Positions 20,330 to 31,972 of a stretch of DNA of 64,000 bases are shown here, in pieces. Each line of letters opens with the position of its first letter. Position 1 is the stretch's first letter. Source of the stretch: Morinoia aosen (Eukaryota > Arthropoda > Malacostraca > Amphipoda > Talitridae); contig CM059563.1 of NCBI GenBank assembly GCA_030386875.1, positions 36,246,139 through 36,310,138 on the forward strand, written 5' to 3'. The position numbers were made by a program, and so were the translations under genes. Below the pieces are notes generated by a model. The model ran no database searches, was not told the origin of the DNA, and worked only from the letters and a program-made list of their open reading frames with translations.

Positions 20330-23300
20330 AAGCATTCATTAGTTTCACGTTGAAATGCCCCGTGAAGTCAACGCCCACATGGTTAAAAGGTCGAACCAAA
20401 TTAACTTTCCCCCCAATATAGTCAGTTGGCTTGGGGTAACGGAAAGCCAGCGCATTATATTTCTTGCACAATATGCACCGTTTCAACACGGCCTTAATTA
20501 GCGGTCTAGGCTTCGGTAGCCAATAACCTATGTTACGCAAGGTGTTTAAAGTGGACGCTACACCAAGATGCTTACATTTTCGATGGCAATGCTCTATGAT
20601 TAGGTCAGACAAGTTACTATTCCTGGAAAGAAGAATTGGATTAGCGATGTCATATGAAACATTTATGCACTTACGTAGACGTCCTCTGGATCGTAGTAGA
20701 CCGTTGCAATCTACAAAAAGATTAAGATCACGAACCAAGCTAGGAACCACGCCATCATTGGGGTTGGATAAAAAGGTTAATTCCCTGTTGAAATGCTTGC
20801 TTTGCTCAGTTTTTAACCAGTACAAACGAGCTCTAGCCAAACGCTCGAGGTTACTTTCAGTCTTACGCCTACAAAGATCAGCAACCTTAAAAAGCTGAGC
20901 CGTAACACCGATCAACTTCTCAAAAGTACTATACTTGTCAACAGGGAAAATTGGCCCTTCCTCAATTTTACCGGCTTGATTAAGACAGCCCACTACTGTT
21001 TTAGAAATGACAGGCATAGATTCCAACGCATAAACTGGCCACTGGAAGTCCGTTTTACTCAAAAATTCTGGGCCATGCCTCCACAAGGTTAATTTTTTAC
21101 TAAATTCTTGTACGGTTAGGCCCCGAGTTAACAAGTCTGCGGGATTCAAATCTGATGGTACATACTGGAATGCACATTCAATTTTGTAGTCGTTCAATAT
21201 TCCTTCTCTGAAGGACAAAATATCTTTTATCCTATTGTTGGCAAAAACATTCTTTGTTTTTACATAGCCGTTAAAAATCCGCGACAGTACTATCTGGGCA
21301 TCTATACCAAAGGTTATGGAGGTAACATTCACCTCATCTAACGACTTTAACAGGTTAATTAAGCATTTAAATGCCAGAAAAACCGCGAGGAGTTCTAAGG
21401 TTGGAAGACTTTTTGCCTTCATAGGGGCAATCTTATTCTTAGAAAAAAGAAGATTAGAGTGACAGGAATTTCCCTGTTGAGTTAAAGCATAAATAGCACA
21501 ACCGTAATGACTCTTCGATGCGTCAGTGAACACGACTAATCGAGTACTCTTACCAGATGAGAAAACCTGGCGTTCGAAAGAGAACACTTGTAACTGTTCC
21601 AATTCCCTGCGTAGGGAAAGGAACTTTGATTTAACATTATCTGGCACCTCGGCATCCCAACTTAGTTCCAGTTTCCAGAGCTCCCTCATCAAAGACTTTC
21701 CCTTGACGGTAATAGGACTCACGAGACCCAAAGGGTCGAAACATTTGGCAATACAAGAAAATATAGATCTTTTCGTTACTTTAGCAGCATCATCCACGCT
21801 GTTAACCAAAACCTGAAGAGAGTCAGACTCCAGATGATAATTGTATCCCAATACTTTCTCACAGTTCCCAACCTGATCACTGGAAACTCCATCCCTCTTG
21901 AATATGTCTTGCAAACCACTGCAGTTACTAGACCAAGATCTAAGATCGAAGCCTCCCGCTTCCATCCGTTCACGTGCGGTCATACAGACATTCAAGAGTT
22001 CATCGTAAACATTGCCAGTGATGAACAAATTGTCAACATACATACAATTAGACAGGAAATGATTACACTTGTCATTGGGATAATTCGCGAGGTGATGCTT
22101 AATTACATAATTTAATATATATGGGCTTGCAATAAACCCAAAAACTATGGTAGTATACCGGTAAGCGATAAGTTTGCCTTCTTTCTCCCAAAGAATACAA
22201 AATTTATTTCTATCGTACTCTGAGCCTAGTTTAATCTGCAGAAACGCTTTCCTAATATCTGCGAGAACAAGGTATTTATCCTTTCGCAGGTTTATTAATA
22301 AGCTAAATAAATCCCCCATCAAGTCAACACCAGGGAAGGACGCCTCATTTAATGAAGGCTTGCCGTTTAATTTCAAGGAACAATTCAGCACGGGCCGTAC
22401 TTTTGTAGTACAGGCTGGATCTAACCTAATTACTTCCCTGTGAGGAATAAAAACTTTGGTGTCGTCTTTGCAGGATTCAATGGGAATTTCCTCAATAATT
22501 CCATCCCTCAACTGCTGTTGGAACACCGCATCATAAGCCTCATGGAAACCACTCTTGTTAAGTCTGTCCACCACCCTGCTGAGAACTGCCCTTGCAACAC
22601 CAAAATTGCTAGGAACATCGGTGATCTTTTCATTCCACAGCAACCTAACATGATATTTTCCTTCAGTAAAAACTATGTCCTTTTTAAATTCGTCTACTTT
22701 TTCCTGGTCCGACTGCGCAATAGGCTCATTTTCAGAAATACCTATCGATTCAAGGCAAAATATTTTGTCAAGATGACCCTCGACACCACTATCTTTTACG
22801 ATACTATAAATAGGGTCCGGTCGAGAAGGAGCGGGGTTCAACACAAAATTAACCGTAGAATTAAATGCTCCGTGAGCAAAATTCAGCTCCGAGTACAATG
22901 CTGGAACCTGGTCTCGGGTCAGAAAGCCCTCAACATGACCAAAAGGAATTATTCCCTCATCGTACCGGAAAGCAGTCCCTTTCATACAAGGAATTAGGGT
23001 TAAATTACGGAAATACTGGATTACATCAATCCCCAAGACCCCTTCTACCTCAATTGTATCCGAGACTTCAGAAAGAAAAGAGTCCGCCAATTGGTATCGG
23101 GAGGTTAGGTTTTTGACGGCTTTTCTTAAAGAAGCCACGTCAAAGGACAACTTAAATTTATCGTCAATTAATAACGGGATCTGCAATTTGGCAGTCCTTG
23201 ATAAATTAAGAACCAGACTAGCCTCAGTGAAGTCTCTGGTTCCTTGATCGAGGAAAGTATTAACGTTATAAGTAGAAGTTTGACGACCCGCCGGGAAGCC

Positions 23301-24584
23301 AATCCTATCAAGAATACTGCCGCAAACGTACGACCTCTGCGAACCAGTATCGAGCAAGAATCTAACATTGACCGATTTCTCACCCCGAATTACTGGCAAG
23401 GAAATTGTTGGTAAAAGATATAAAGATTTATTTTCAGAAGAAGAATTAATACACAAATTAGTCTTTATTTCGGGAAATTTGCCCTTCGGACACAAAGCAG
23501 TTACATGGGTATTACGCTTGCAGGAACGACATTCAAAGTCAAGCTTAGCAGGACAATGATCTTTATCATGCCTAGCACTACTACACTGACTGCAAATTTT
23601 TAGTTCACTGCATCTATTAACCCTACTTTGATAGGTAGGGTATGCACCACAATGTAGCATGCTGTGACTCATGCTTGAGCAAAATTTGCAAGCCTTTCTA
23701 TCTCGAAAAGCCAAAGCAGAGTTAGCGAATACCTGCTTGCTAGGCCCGAAGGATTTGGGTCTTATGGAAGCTCCATATTTAGGCTTCTCGCCACGAGCTT
23801 TTGATTGCTCAAAAGGTTTCGGAAAATTGTTACTTCTAATCTTAAGAAATTCAATAACGCTGACGTAATTATCGAACAATTCGTTCAAAGATGGATATTT
23901 TTTATTCAACTTGGTAACCAAAGCCTGCATAAAAGGAGCGGGTAACTTTGACAACACGATGCTACTGACAACTGTGTTCGCAACGCGCTCACCCAAAATG
24001 TCACAGTCATTTACTTTGAGGTCAGCTAGAATACTTCTGACTTCACTTAAAAATATTTTTGTCTCCTCATAAGATGGATCAAATTTACACTTCAAGCTGA
24101 CAAGGTTAACGCACAAGCTATTTACTACTGCGTCTTTATTTAAGAATTCTTTAGAGAGTAAATCTAAGGCAACATCATAATTTTCATCGTTAATACTAAG
24201 GTGTTCAATTAGCTTCAGGGCATAGCCTGAGAGGAAGCTCTTTAAGTAGGTTAACTTCGCCGAAGCGGACAAATTTACGCGATGGCCAACAGAGTCGTTA
24301 AATTGAGTTAGAAAGGAAAAGTACTTCAAGTGAGCAACGCCCTCTCCGGTGAAGACACTGCACTTTAATTCTGGCAATTTTACTTCTTGCACCGGCATCT
24401 GCACAGGTTTAGTTCTCTCCTTAACGATTGTCTCTAGCTCATCGGTCATTGACTTTATTCTACATTCTACGTCAGCTGCGTAATCAAACTGGTTAGAAGC
24501 CTCAGCATCTACCGCGTCATTCTCAGCCTTGCTTGACAACATCTGAGAAATAATATCCTCGTCGTAACGTCTTACCTGACTCAA
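20330..24584 (-). pseudogene. BEL/Pao gag-pol, truncated copy
   Basis: The same polyprotein as the complete copy: Gag, two zinc-knuckle regions, DTGS protease, RT with YVDN, RNase H and the integrase HHCC zinc domain. It stops after the first catalytic Asp region of integrase (GVDFTG then NVKLMNA). Past 20330 the open frame continues about 140 bases into reverse-read Gypsy gag, giving a meaningless chimeric C-terminus that ends at 20190. It lacks the integrase second Asp and Glu and the 3' LTR, so it cannot move on its own. It differs from the complete copy by only a few residues (for example GNVYD against GNDYD after YVDN). An upstream TTG codon lengthens the frame here; the ATG is at 24542. 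Confidence 0.9.
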
Positions 24585-24782
24585 ATGCCGCTTGATCTCC
24601 CCGCAGCAAGACCGAAGGCACAGTGAGTCACCGTCAGCAACTGCCTGGGAAACGCGCTGAAGGCCTCTGGTGATCTTCGTCCGGCATACACCGCGCCGCT
24701 GACTTATGCTAGGCTCAGTCTTGGCTGAAAATTGTTAAGGTTACGAGGGTTAAGAAATTACAGCAGCACCGCACCTGCCACC

Positions 24783-26520
24783 TGCAATCTGCAATCTGCA
24801 ATCTGTAGGAAGTTAGTAGTTAAGCGCCGAGCACCCGGTATTAACTTGGTATAAAAAGTGTGTAAAGTATTCACACTTGCAGGAAATTTAGAAACAAATA
24901 TAAGAATTTATTTACGTTTTATTTAACGATGTTTAAGTAGCCGTAAGGCCAAACGCAACTAATTTTAAGGAGCCGTACAGGCCGAACATAGATTAATTTT
25001 AAAGAGCCGTACAGGCCGAACATAGATTAATTTTAAAGAGCCGTACAGGCCGAACATAGATTAATTTTAAAGAGCCGTACAGGCCGAACACGTTAATAAT
25101 TTAAAAGAGCCGTACAGGCCGCGTATAGAGTATTTTTAGAGAAGTATTCATTTAATATTTTTTATTATTTTATTGGTTTAAGTTAAAACTTAGCGCTCAG
25201 AGCACTTGATTAAAAAAGCTTTCGCTTTACCTCAAAAAAAATGGCATAAGTGACACGGGTGCTCGTTAAGTTAAATTACACCACAAGAGCAGCAACAGCT
25301 AACGTTACAGGTGTGACAAAGTAGGTAGGTGAACCTATTGCACTAGAGCAGTATTAACAAGCTGCTGCATCCGAACTAACAAGTCAGCGGTTGACGCCAT
25401 TAAGCGATCAGCAGAACTGCTGCAACCGCACTTGCAGGCTATGCAGTAAACGAGTTTTAAGGAAGAGCAGCAAGAACCGGCCGGTCTGGGCAGCTTCCTG
25501 GAAGGACAAATGAGTTCTTTGAGTAAACAGAAAAGAAACTATAAAATTAGGTCAGTAGGTAATTCAAGTTATGCACGACAATAAATTACAAGATATTTAA
25601 GGCTCCTAGAACGCACCCAACAGTAGCGCCAGCTAGCCCCAGAATCGCACTCGAGTCCTGACAAAACCCTGGAGCCAGCGTTACGGTGAAGCAACTGACG
25701 GCAGCCTCCCAGGGTAGCGGTAACTATACCAGCAGCAGGAGGACATACTAGGAGCGGAAACAACACAAATTAACATGGGCGGGACGTAATATTGGAATAG
25801 ACGTAATATTTCAGATCACGAATCTCAGTAATTTCAATTAGTGAGCTCTCACCCAAGTTAATTTCCACTCGGTGGGTCGATAAGCCACTTTCAGAGGTTG
25901 GTAAAGGAAAGGAAAAAAAGATGAAAATAGTGGTAGAATGGTGTTCAGGCGAAAGTACGTAATGAGGTAAGTAGTTTAGAGAAGGGAGATGAAACAAGCA
26001 CTACGGCAATATAACGAGAGCTGGATGAATTCAAGAAGAAACCGTTACAGTTTCCTCCAAGTATCAGGAATTCACCGTAAGCAAGTAGGTTTACACACTT
26101 CAGAAGAAGCACTTTAAATGGTTAAGAACTCCCTCCGAAGAAGTTTACTGGCCACTGGCCTTTTAATTTAGATAGAATTATTAACGACCTGAACACCAAG
26201 ATAAAGTCTCAAAACAAAAATAAAGAAATTCACAACACACGCATACAAACTTAAACAAAGCAAAAATAAGAAAGTAAGTGAAGAAAAGGAATACATAACC
26301 TCGTGGCTACGTATGAGGTAATAAATGGTACCCTCCAGGTGCTGCTCAGCCTGCCGCTGCTCCAGTCAAAGTGTCAATGCCGACCCCTTTTCTAAAAAAT
26401 CATCCGCCCACCATACCTTTACTCCGCTCAAGCTCCGCGGCAACAAATGACTGCAAGAAAGCGGCGTATGGCTCGGCCACCAAAGGCAATACGACGAGTA
26501 TGTGGGAAGAATTTTCCACA
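24783..26520 (-). repeat. BEL/Pao LTR, shared between both copies
   Basis: About 1.74 kb. The outer end (TGTGGAAAATTC on the minus strand, at 26520) is fixed by comparison, since the sequences beyond 26520 and 33710 differ. The inner end is inferred: a TG at 24783 followed, on the minus strand, by a TGGCAGGTGC that could be the primer site. It contains 34-bp direct repeats at 24931-25121. Several short frames inside have no family features. Confidence 0.75.
24931..25121. repeat. 34-bp direct repeats in BEL LTR
   Basis: Five copies of GAGCCGTACAGGCCGAACAT plus ATTAATTTTAAA, the outer ones diverged. The same cluster lies in the second LTR at 32121-32311. They may be enhancer-like or slippage products. 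Confidence 0.85.
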
Positions 26521-26542
26521 CACTCCCGGGCGGGGAGATTGA
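26521..26542 (-). promoter_or_regulatory. BEL polypurine-tract region
   Basis: On the minus strand, CTCCCCGCCCGGGAGTG directly precedes the LTR start TGTGGAAAA. The short G-rich stretch is where the plus-strand primer should be, though it is less purine-pure than usual. Confidence 0.4.
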
Positions 26543-29500
26543 TCAATTTACTTGATCATGAATACGATCTAGACATCGAGCAGCCGCAGTCCTTCGCGGC
26601 AATGTCCTTCGCTCTGGAACAAGTGGAGCAGGATTAGGTTGAATTCTACAAACTTTATCAACACTCAATTCCAAAGGGTATAACAAAGAAATAGCGTAGA
26701 CTCCAGAAGTCTTATCCGGTCTCGTCACCTCTGCAGATCGCGTTTTTCCATCTGCTCCCGTGAACAACCTGTCAACTCTACCCATCGACCACCAAGGTCT
26801 GGGTTTATTTGGGGAAGTAATTAATACTCTATCACCGACTTTAATTCTATCTTCCCATACAGGCTGATAAATATTTTTGTTTGTTTCACGGAGAGAAAGT
26901 AAATATTCATCGTACCATAGTTGTTTAAATTTATCCAAGGAATCCTCTCTGAATTCTAAAGTCTTCTGCAACTCTGCCCTAGAAGGAACATTCAAGTTAT
27001 CGGTAAATGAAGCACCAAAGGAAAAATCAGAGTCGTTAGTTAAACCTATTTTCAAAAAGGAATTCGGAGAAATTAGAGTCTGAGACAAGTCCTCGGTATT
27101 AATATAGGTCAATGGTCTATTATTAACGGCATTTTGAACTTCGGCGAGTGTAGTCAAAAAGGAAAAATATTCTACTCTAATTCTCCCGATCGATTTGTAG
27201 AGGCAGCTTTTCACCACTCTAATTAGTCTTTCCCACGCACTATCATTCCACGCAGAATACAAGGGAATCCTCACGTGCTTTATGTGGTTCCGATCAAGAT
27301 GGTCGGAAATCGAACTGTCAGAACTGGACGAGTTAAGCAAATCTGCAGCTTGCTTGAAAGATGGTGCGTTATCACTATAAATTGAACTAGGAACACCGAA
27401 CCTGGCGCAGAACCGGATGAAGGCCGACAGGAAAGAACCTGTCGACATATCTGGAACAAGTTCCAAATGAATGGCCCGTATACTCAGGCACGTAAAAATT
27501 ATCAAGTACATTTTTGAAGAAGCATTCATTAGTTTCACGTTGAAATGCCCCGTGAAGTCAACGCCCACATGGTTAAAAGGTCGAACCAAATTAACTTTCC
27601 CCCCAATATAGTCAGTTGGCTTGGGGTAACGGAAAGCCAGCGCATTATATTTCTTGCACAATATGCACCGTTTCAACACGGCCTTAATTAGCGGTCTAGG
27701 CTTCGGTAGCCAATAACCTATGTTACGCAAGGTGTTTAAAGTGGACGCTACACCAAGATGCTTACATTTTCGATGGCAATGCTCTATGATTAGGTCAGAC
27801 AAGTTACTATTCCTGGAAAGAAGAATTGGATTAGCGATGTCATATGAAACATTTATGCACTTACGTAGACGTCCTCTGGATCGTAGTAGACCGTTGCAAT
27901 CTACAAAAAGATTAAGATCACGAACCAAGCTAGGAACCACGCCATCATTGGGGTTGGATAAAAAGGTTAATTCCCTGTTGAAATGCTTGCTTTGCTCAGT
28001 TTTTAACCAGTACAAACGAGCTCTAGCCAAACGCTCGAGGTTACTTTCAGTCTTACGCCTACAAAGATCAGCAACCTTAAAAAGCTGAGCCGTAACACCG
28101 ATCAACTTCTCAAAAGTACTATACTTGTCAACAGGGAAAATTGGCCCTTCCTCAATTTTACCGGCTTGATTAAGACAGCCCACTACTGTTTTAGAAATGA
28201 CAGGCATAGATTCCAACGCATAAACTGGCCACTGGAAGTCCGTTTTACTCAAAAATTCTGGGCCATGCCTCCACAAGGTTAATTTTTTACTAAATTCTTG
28301 TACGGTTAGGCCCCGAGTTAACAAGTCTGCGGGATTCAAATCTGATGGTACATACTGGAATGCACATTCAATTTTGTAGTCGTTCAATATTCCTTCTCTG
28401 AAGGACAAAATATCTTTTATCCTATTGTTGGCAAAAACATTCTTTGTTTTTACATAGCCGTTAAAAATCCACGACAGTACTATCTGGGCATCTATACCAA
28501 AGGTTATGGAGGTAACATTCACCTCATCTAACGACTTTAACAGGTTAATTAAGCATTTAAATGCCAGAAAAACCGCGAGGAGTTCTAAGGTTGGAAGACT
28601 TTTTGCCTTCATAGGGGCAATCTTATTCTTAGAAAAAAGAAGATTAGAGTGACAGGAATTTCCCTGTTGAGTTAAAGCATAAATAGCACAACCGTAATGA
28701 CTCTTCGATGCGTCAGTGAACACGACTAATCGAGTACTCTTACCAGATGAGAAAACCTGGCGTTCGAAAGAGAACACTTGTAACTGTTCCAATTCCCTGC
28801 GTAGGGAAAGGAACTTTGATTTAACATTATCTGGCACCTCGGCATCCCAACTTAGTTCCAGTTTCCAGAGCTCCCTCATCAAAGACTTTCCCTTGACGGT
28901 AATAGGACTCACGAGACCCAAAGGGTCGAAACATTTGGCAATACAAGAAAATATAGATCTTTTCGTTACTTTAGCAGCATCATCCACGCTGTTAACCAAA
29001 ACCTGAAGAGAGTCAGACTCCAGATGATAATTGTATCCCAATACTTTCTCACAGTTCCCAACCTGATCACTGGAAACTCCATCCCTCTTGAATATGTCTT
29101 GCAAACCACTGCAGTTACTAGACCAAGATCTAAGATTGAAGCCTCCCGCTTCCATCCGTTCACGTGCGGTCATACAGACATTCAAGAGTTCATCGTAATC
29201 ATTGCCAGTGATGAACAAATTGTCAACATACATACAATTAGACAGGAAATGATTACACTTGTCAGTGGGATAATTCGCGAGGTGATGCTTAATTACATAA
29301 TTTAATATAAATGGGCTTGCAATAAACCCAAAAACTATGGTAGTATACCGGTAAGCGATAAGTTTGCCTTCTTTCTCCCAAAGAATACAAAATTTATTTC
29401 TATCGTACTCTGAGCCTAGTTTAATCTGCAGAAACGCTTTCCTAATATCTGCGAGAACAAGGTATTTATCCTTTCGCAGGTTTATTAATAAGCTAAATAA

Positions 29501-31732
29501 ATCCCCCATCAAGTCAACACCAGGGAAGGACGCCTCATTTAATGAAGGCTTGCCGTTTAATTTCAAGGAACAATTCAGCACGGGCCGTACTTTTGTAGTA
29601 CAGGCTGGATCTAACCTAATTACTTCCCTGTGAGGAATAAAAACTTTGGTGTCGTCTTTGCAGGATTCAATGGGAATTTCCTCAATAATTCCATCCCTCA
29701 ACTGCTGTTGGAACACCGCATCATAAGCCTCATAGAAACCACTCATGTTAAGTCTGTCCACCACCCTGCTGAGAACTGCCCTTGCAACACCAAAATTGCT
29801 AGGAACATCGGTGATCTTTTCATTCCACAGCAACCTAACATGATATTTTCCTTCAGTAAAAACTATGTCCTTTTTAAATTCGTCTACTTTTTCCTGGTCC
29901 GACTGCGCAATAGGCTCATTTTCAGAAATACCTATCGATTCAAGGCAAAATATTTTGTCAAGATGACCCTCGACACCACTATCTTTTACGATACTATAAA
30001 TAGGGTCCGGTCGAGAAGGAGCGGGGTTCAACACAAAATTAACCGTAGAATTAAATGCTCCGTGAGCAAAATTCAGCTCCGAGTACAATGCTGGAACCTG
30101 GTCTCGGGTCAGAAAGCCCTCAACATGACCGAAAGGAATTATTCCCTCATCGTACCGGAAAGCAGTCCCTTTCATACAAGGAATTAGGGTTAAATTACGG
30201 AAATACTGGATTACATCAATCCCCAAGACCCCTTCTACCTCAATTGTATCCGAGACTTCAGAAAGAAAAGAGTCCGCCAATTGGTATCGGGAGGTTAGGT
30301 TTTTGACGGCTTTTCTTAAAGAAGCCACGTCAAAGGACAACTTAAATTTATCGTCAATTAATAACGGGATCTGCAATTTGGCAGTCCTTGATAAATTAAG
30401 AGCCAGACTAGCCTCAGTGAAGTCTCTGGCTCCTTGATCGAGGAAAGTATTAACGTTATAAGTAGAAGTTTGACGACCCGCCGGGAAGCCAATCCTATCA
30501 AGAATACTGCCGCAAACGTACGACCTCTGCGAACCAGTATCGAGCAAGAATCTAACATTGACCGATTTCTCACCCCGACTTACTGGCAAGGAAATTGTTG
30601 GTAAAAGATATAAAGATTTATTTTCAGAAGAAGAATTAATACACAAATTAGTCTTTATTTCGGGAAATTTGCCCTTCGGACACAAAGCAGTTACATGGGT
30701 ATTACGCTTGCAGGAACGACATTCAAAGTCAAGCTTAGCAGGACAATGATCTTTATCATGCCTAGCACTACTACACTGACTGCAAATTTTTAGTTCACTG
30801 CATCTATTAACCCTACTTTGATAGGTAGGGTATGCACCACAATGTAGCATGCTGTGACTCATGCTTGAGCAAAATTTGCAAGCCTTTCTATCTTGAAAAG
30901 CCAAAGCAGAGTTAGCGAATACCTGCTTGCTAGGCCCGAAGGATTTGGGTCTTATGGAAGCTCCATATTTAGGCTTCTCGCCACGAGCTTTTGATTGCTC
31001 AAAAGGTTTCGGAAAATTGTTACTTCTAATCTTAAGAAATTCAATAACGCTGACGTAATTATCGAACAATTCGTTCAAAGATGGATAATTTTTATTCAAC
31101 TTGGTAACCAAAGCCTGCATAAAAGGAGCGGGTAACTTTGACAACACGATGCTACTGACAACTGTGTTCGCAACGCGCTCACCCAAAATGTCACAGTCAT
31201 TTACTTTGAGGTCAGCTAGAATACTCCTGACTTCACTTAAAAATATTTTTGTCTCCTCATAAGATGGATCAAATTTACACTTCAAGCTGACAAGTTTAAC
31301 GCACAAGCTATTTACTACTGCGTCTTTATTTAGGAATTCCTTAGAGAGTAAATCTAAGGCAACATCATAATTTTCATCGTTAATACTAAGGTGTTCAATT
31401 AGCTTCAGGGCATAGCCTGAGAGGAAGCTCTTTAAGTAGGTTAACTTCGCCGAAGCGGACAAATTTACGCGATGGCCAACAGAGTCGTTAAATTGAGTTA
31501 GAAAGGAAAAGTACTTCAAGTGAGCAACGCCCTCTCCGGTGAAGACACTGCACTTTAATTCTGGCAATTTTACTTCTTGCACCGGCATCTGCACAGGTTT
31601 AGTTCTCTCCTTAACGATTGTCTCTAGCTCATCGGTCATTGACTTTATTCTACATTCTACGTCAGCTGCGTAATCAAACTGGTTAGAAGCCTCAGCATCT
31701 ACCGCGTCATTCTCAGCCTTGCTTGACAACAT
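26543..31732 (-). CDS. BEL/Pao gag-pol polyprotein, intact
   Basis: 1729 codons without interruption from ATG 31732. Order: Gag; two cysteine-rich zinc-knuckle clusters (from about residue 283, CKFCSSMSHSMLHC and CSQCSSARHDKDHC); aspartic protease (LLDTGSQRSYV near 395); reverse transcriptase (LADIRKAFLQIKL, with YVDN near 834 where YVDD is the general consensus); RNase H (VFTDASKSHYG near 1003); integrase with HHCC zinc site (near 1315) and catalytic Asp about 1389 (GVDFTG), Asp about 1451 (YSDNAPSF) and Glu about 1499 (AWERLIR). It makes and integrates element cDNA. The frame is also open upstream of the ATG to about 31925 with Gag-like sequence (TKITRGLQRVSQ) but no ATG. The true start may therefore be non-ATG or reached by splicing after ATTTTCAG. 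It looks like a young, possibly active element. Confidence 0.93.
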   Translation of the reverse strand: MLSSKAENDAVDAEASNQFDYAADVECRIKSMTDELETIVKERTKPVQMPVQEVKLPELKCSVFTGEGVAHLKYFSFLTQFNDSVGHRVNLSASAKLTYLKSFLSGYALKLIEHLSINDENYDVALDLLSKEFLNKDAVVNSLCVKLVSLKCKFDPSYEETKIFLSEVRSILADLKVNDCDILGERVANTVVSSIVLSKLPAPFMQALVTKLNKNYPSLNELFDNYVSVIEFLKIRSNNFPKPFEQSKARGEKPKYGASIRPKSFGPSKQVFANSALAFQDRKACKFCSSMSHSMLHCGAYPTYQSRVNRCSELKICSQCSSARHDKDHCPAKLDFECRSCKRNTHVTALCPKGKFPEIKTNLCINSSSENKSLYLLPTISLPVSRGEKSVNVRFLLDTGSQRSYVCGSILDRIGFPAGRQTSTYNVNTFLDQGARDFTEASLALNLSRTAKLQIPLLIDDKFKLSFDVASLRKAVKNLTSRYQLADSFLSEVSDTIEVEGVLGIDVIQYFRNLTLIPCMKGTAFRYDEGIIPFGHVEGFLTRDQVPALYSELNFAHGAFNSTVNFVLNPAPSRPDPIYSIVKDSGVEGHLDKIFCLESIGISENEPIAQSDQEKVDEFKKDIVFTEGKYHVRLLWNEKITDVPSNFGVARAVLSRVVDRLNMSGFYEAYDAVFQQQLRDGIIEEIPIESCKDDTKVFIPHREVIRLDPACTTKVRPVLNCSLKLNGKPSLNEASFPGVDLMGDLFSLLINLRKDKYLVLADIRKAFLQIKLGSEYDRNKFCILWEKEGKLIAYRYTTIVFGFIASPFILNYVIKHHLANYPTDKCNHFLSNCMYVDNLFITGNDYDELLNVCMTARERMEAGGFNLRSWSSNCSGLQDIFKRDGVSSDQVGNCEKVLGYNYHLESDSLQVLVNSVDDAAKVTKRSIFSCIAKCFDPLGLVSPITVKGKSLMRELWKLELSWDAEVPDNVKSKFLSLRRELEQLQVFSFERQVFSSGKSTRLVVFTDASKSHYGCAIYALTQQGNSCHSNLLFSKNKIAPMKAKSLPTLELLAVFLAFKCLINLLKSLDEVNVTSITFGIDAQIVLSWIFNGYVKTKNVFANNRIKDILSFREGILNDYKIECAFQYVPSDLNPADLLTRGLTVQEFSKKLTLWRHGPEFLSKTDFQWPVYALESMPVISKTVVGCLNQAGKIEEGPIFPVDKYSTFEKLIGVTAQLFKVADLCRRKTESNLERLARARLYWLKTEQSKHFNRELTFLSNPNDGVVPSLVRDLNLFVDCNGLLRSRGRLRKCINVSYDIANPILLSRNSNLSDLIIEHCHRKCKHLGVASTLNTLRNIGYWLPKPRPLIKAVLKRCILCKKYNALAFRYPKPTDYIGGKVNLVRPFNHVGVDFTGHFNVKLMNASSKMYLIIFTCLSIRAIHLELVPDMSTGSFLSAFIRFCARFGVPSSIYSDNAPSFKQAADLLNSSSSDSSISDHLDRNHIKHVRIPLYSAWNDSAWERLIRVVKSCLYKSIGRIRVEYFSFLTTLAEVQNAVNNRPLTYINTEDLSQTLISPNSFLKIGLTNDSDFSFGASFTDNLNVPSRAELQKTLEFREDSLDKFKQLWYDEYLLSLRETNKNIYQPVWEDRIKVGDRVLITSPNKPRPWWSMGRVDRLFTGADGKTRSAEVTRPDKTSGVYAISLLYPLELSVDKVCRIQPNPAPLVPERRTLPRRTAAARCLDRIHDQVN

Positions 31733-31972
31733 CTGAGAAATAATATCCTCGTCGTAACGTCTTACCTGACTGAAATGCCGCTTGATCTCCCCGCAGCAAG
31801 ACCGAAGGCGCAGTGAGTCACCGTCAGCAACTGCCTGGGAAGCGCGCTGAAGGCCTCTGGTGATCTTCGTCCGGCATACACCGCGCCGCTGACTTATGCT
31901 AGGCTCAGTCTTGGCTGAAAATTGTTAAGGTTACGAGGGTTAAGAAATTACAGCAGCACCGCACCTGCCACC

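Noticed and set aside
20530..23868. Plus-strand open frames across the BEL copies (also 27720-30749)
   Set aside because: Antisense shadows of the BEL gag-pol, duplicated at the same 7190-bp offset.
25569..25997. Short minus-strand frames inside the BEL LTR
   Set aside because: They lie within the LTR, recur at the 7190-bp offset and have no family features.
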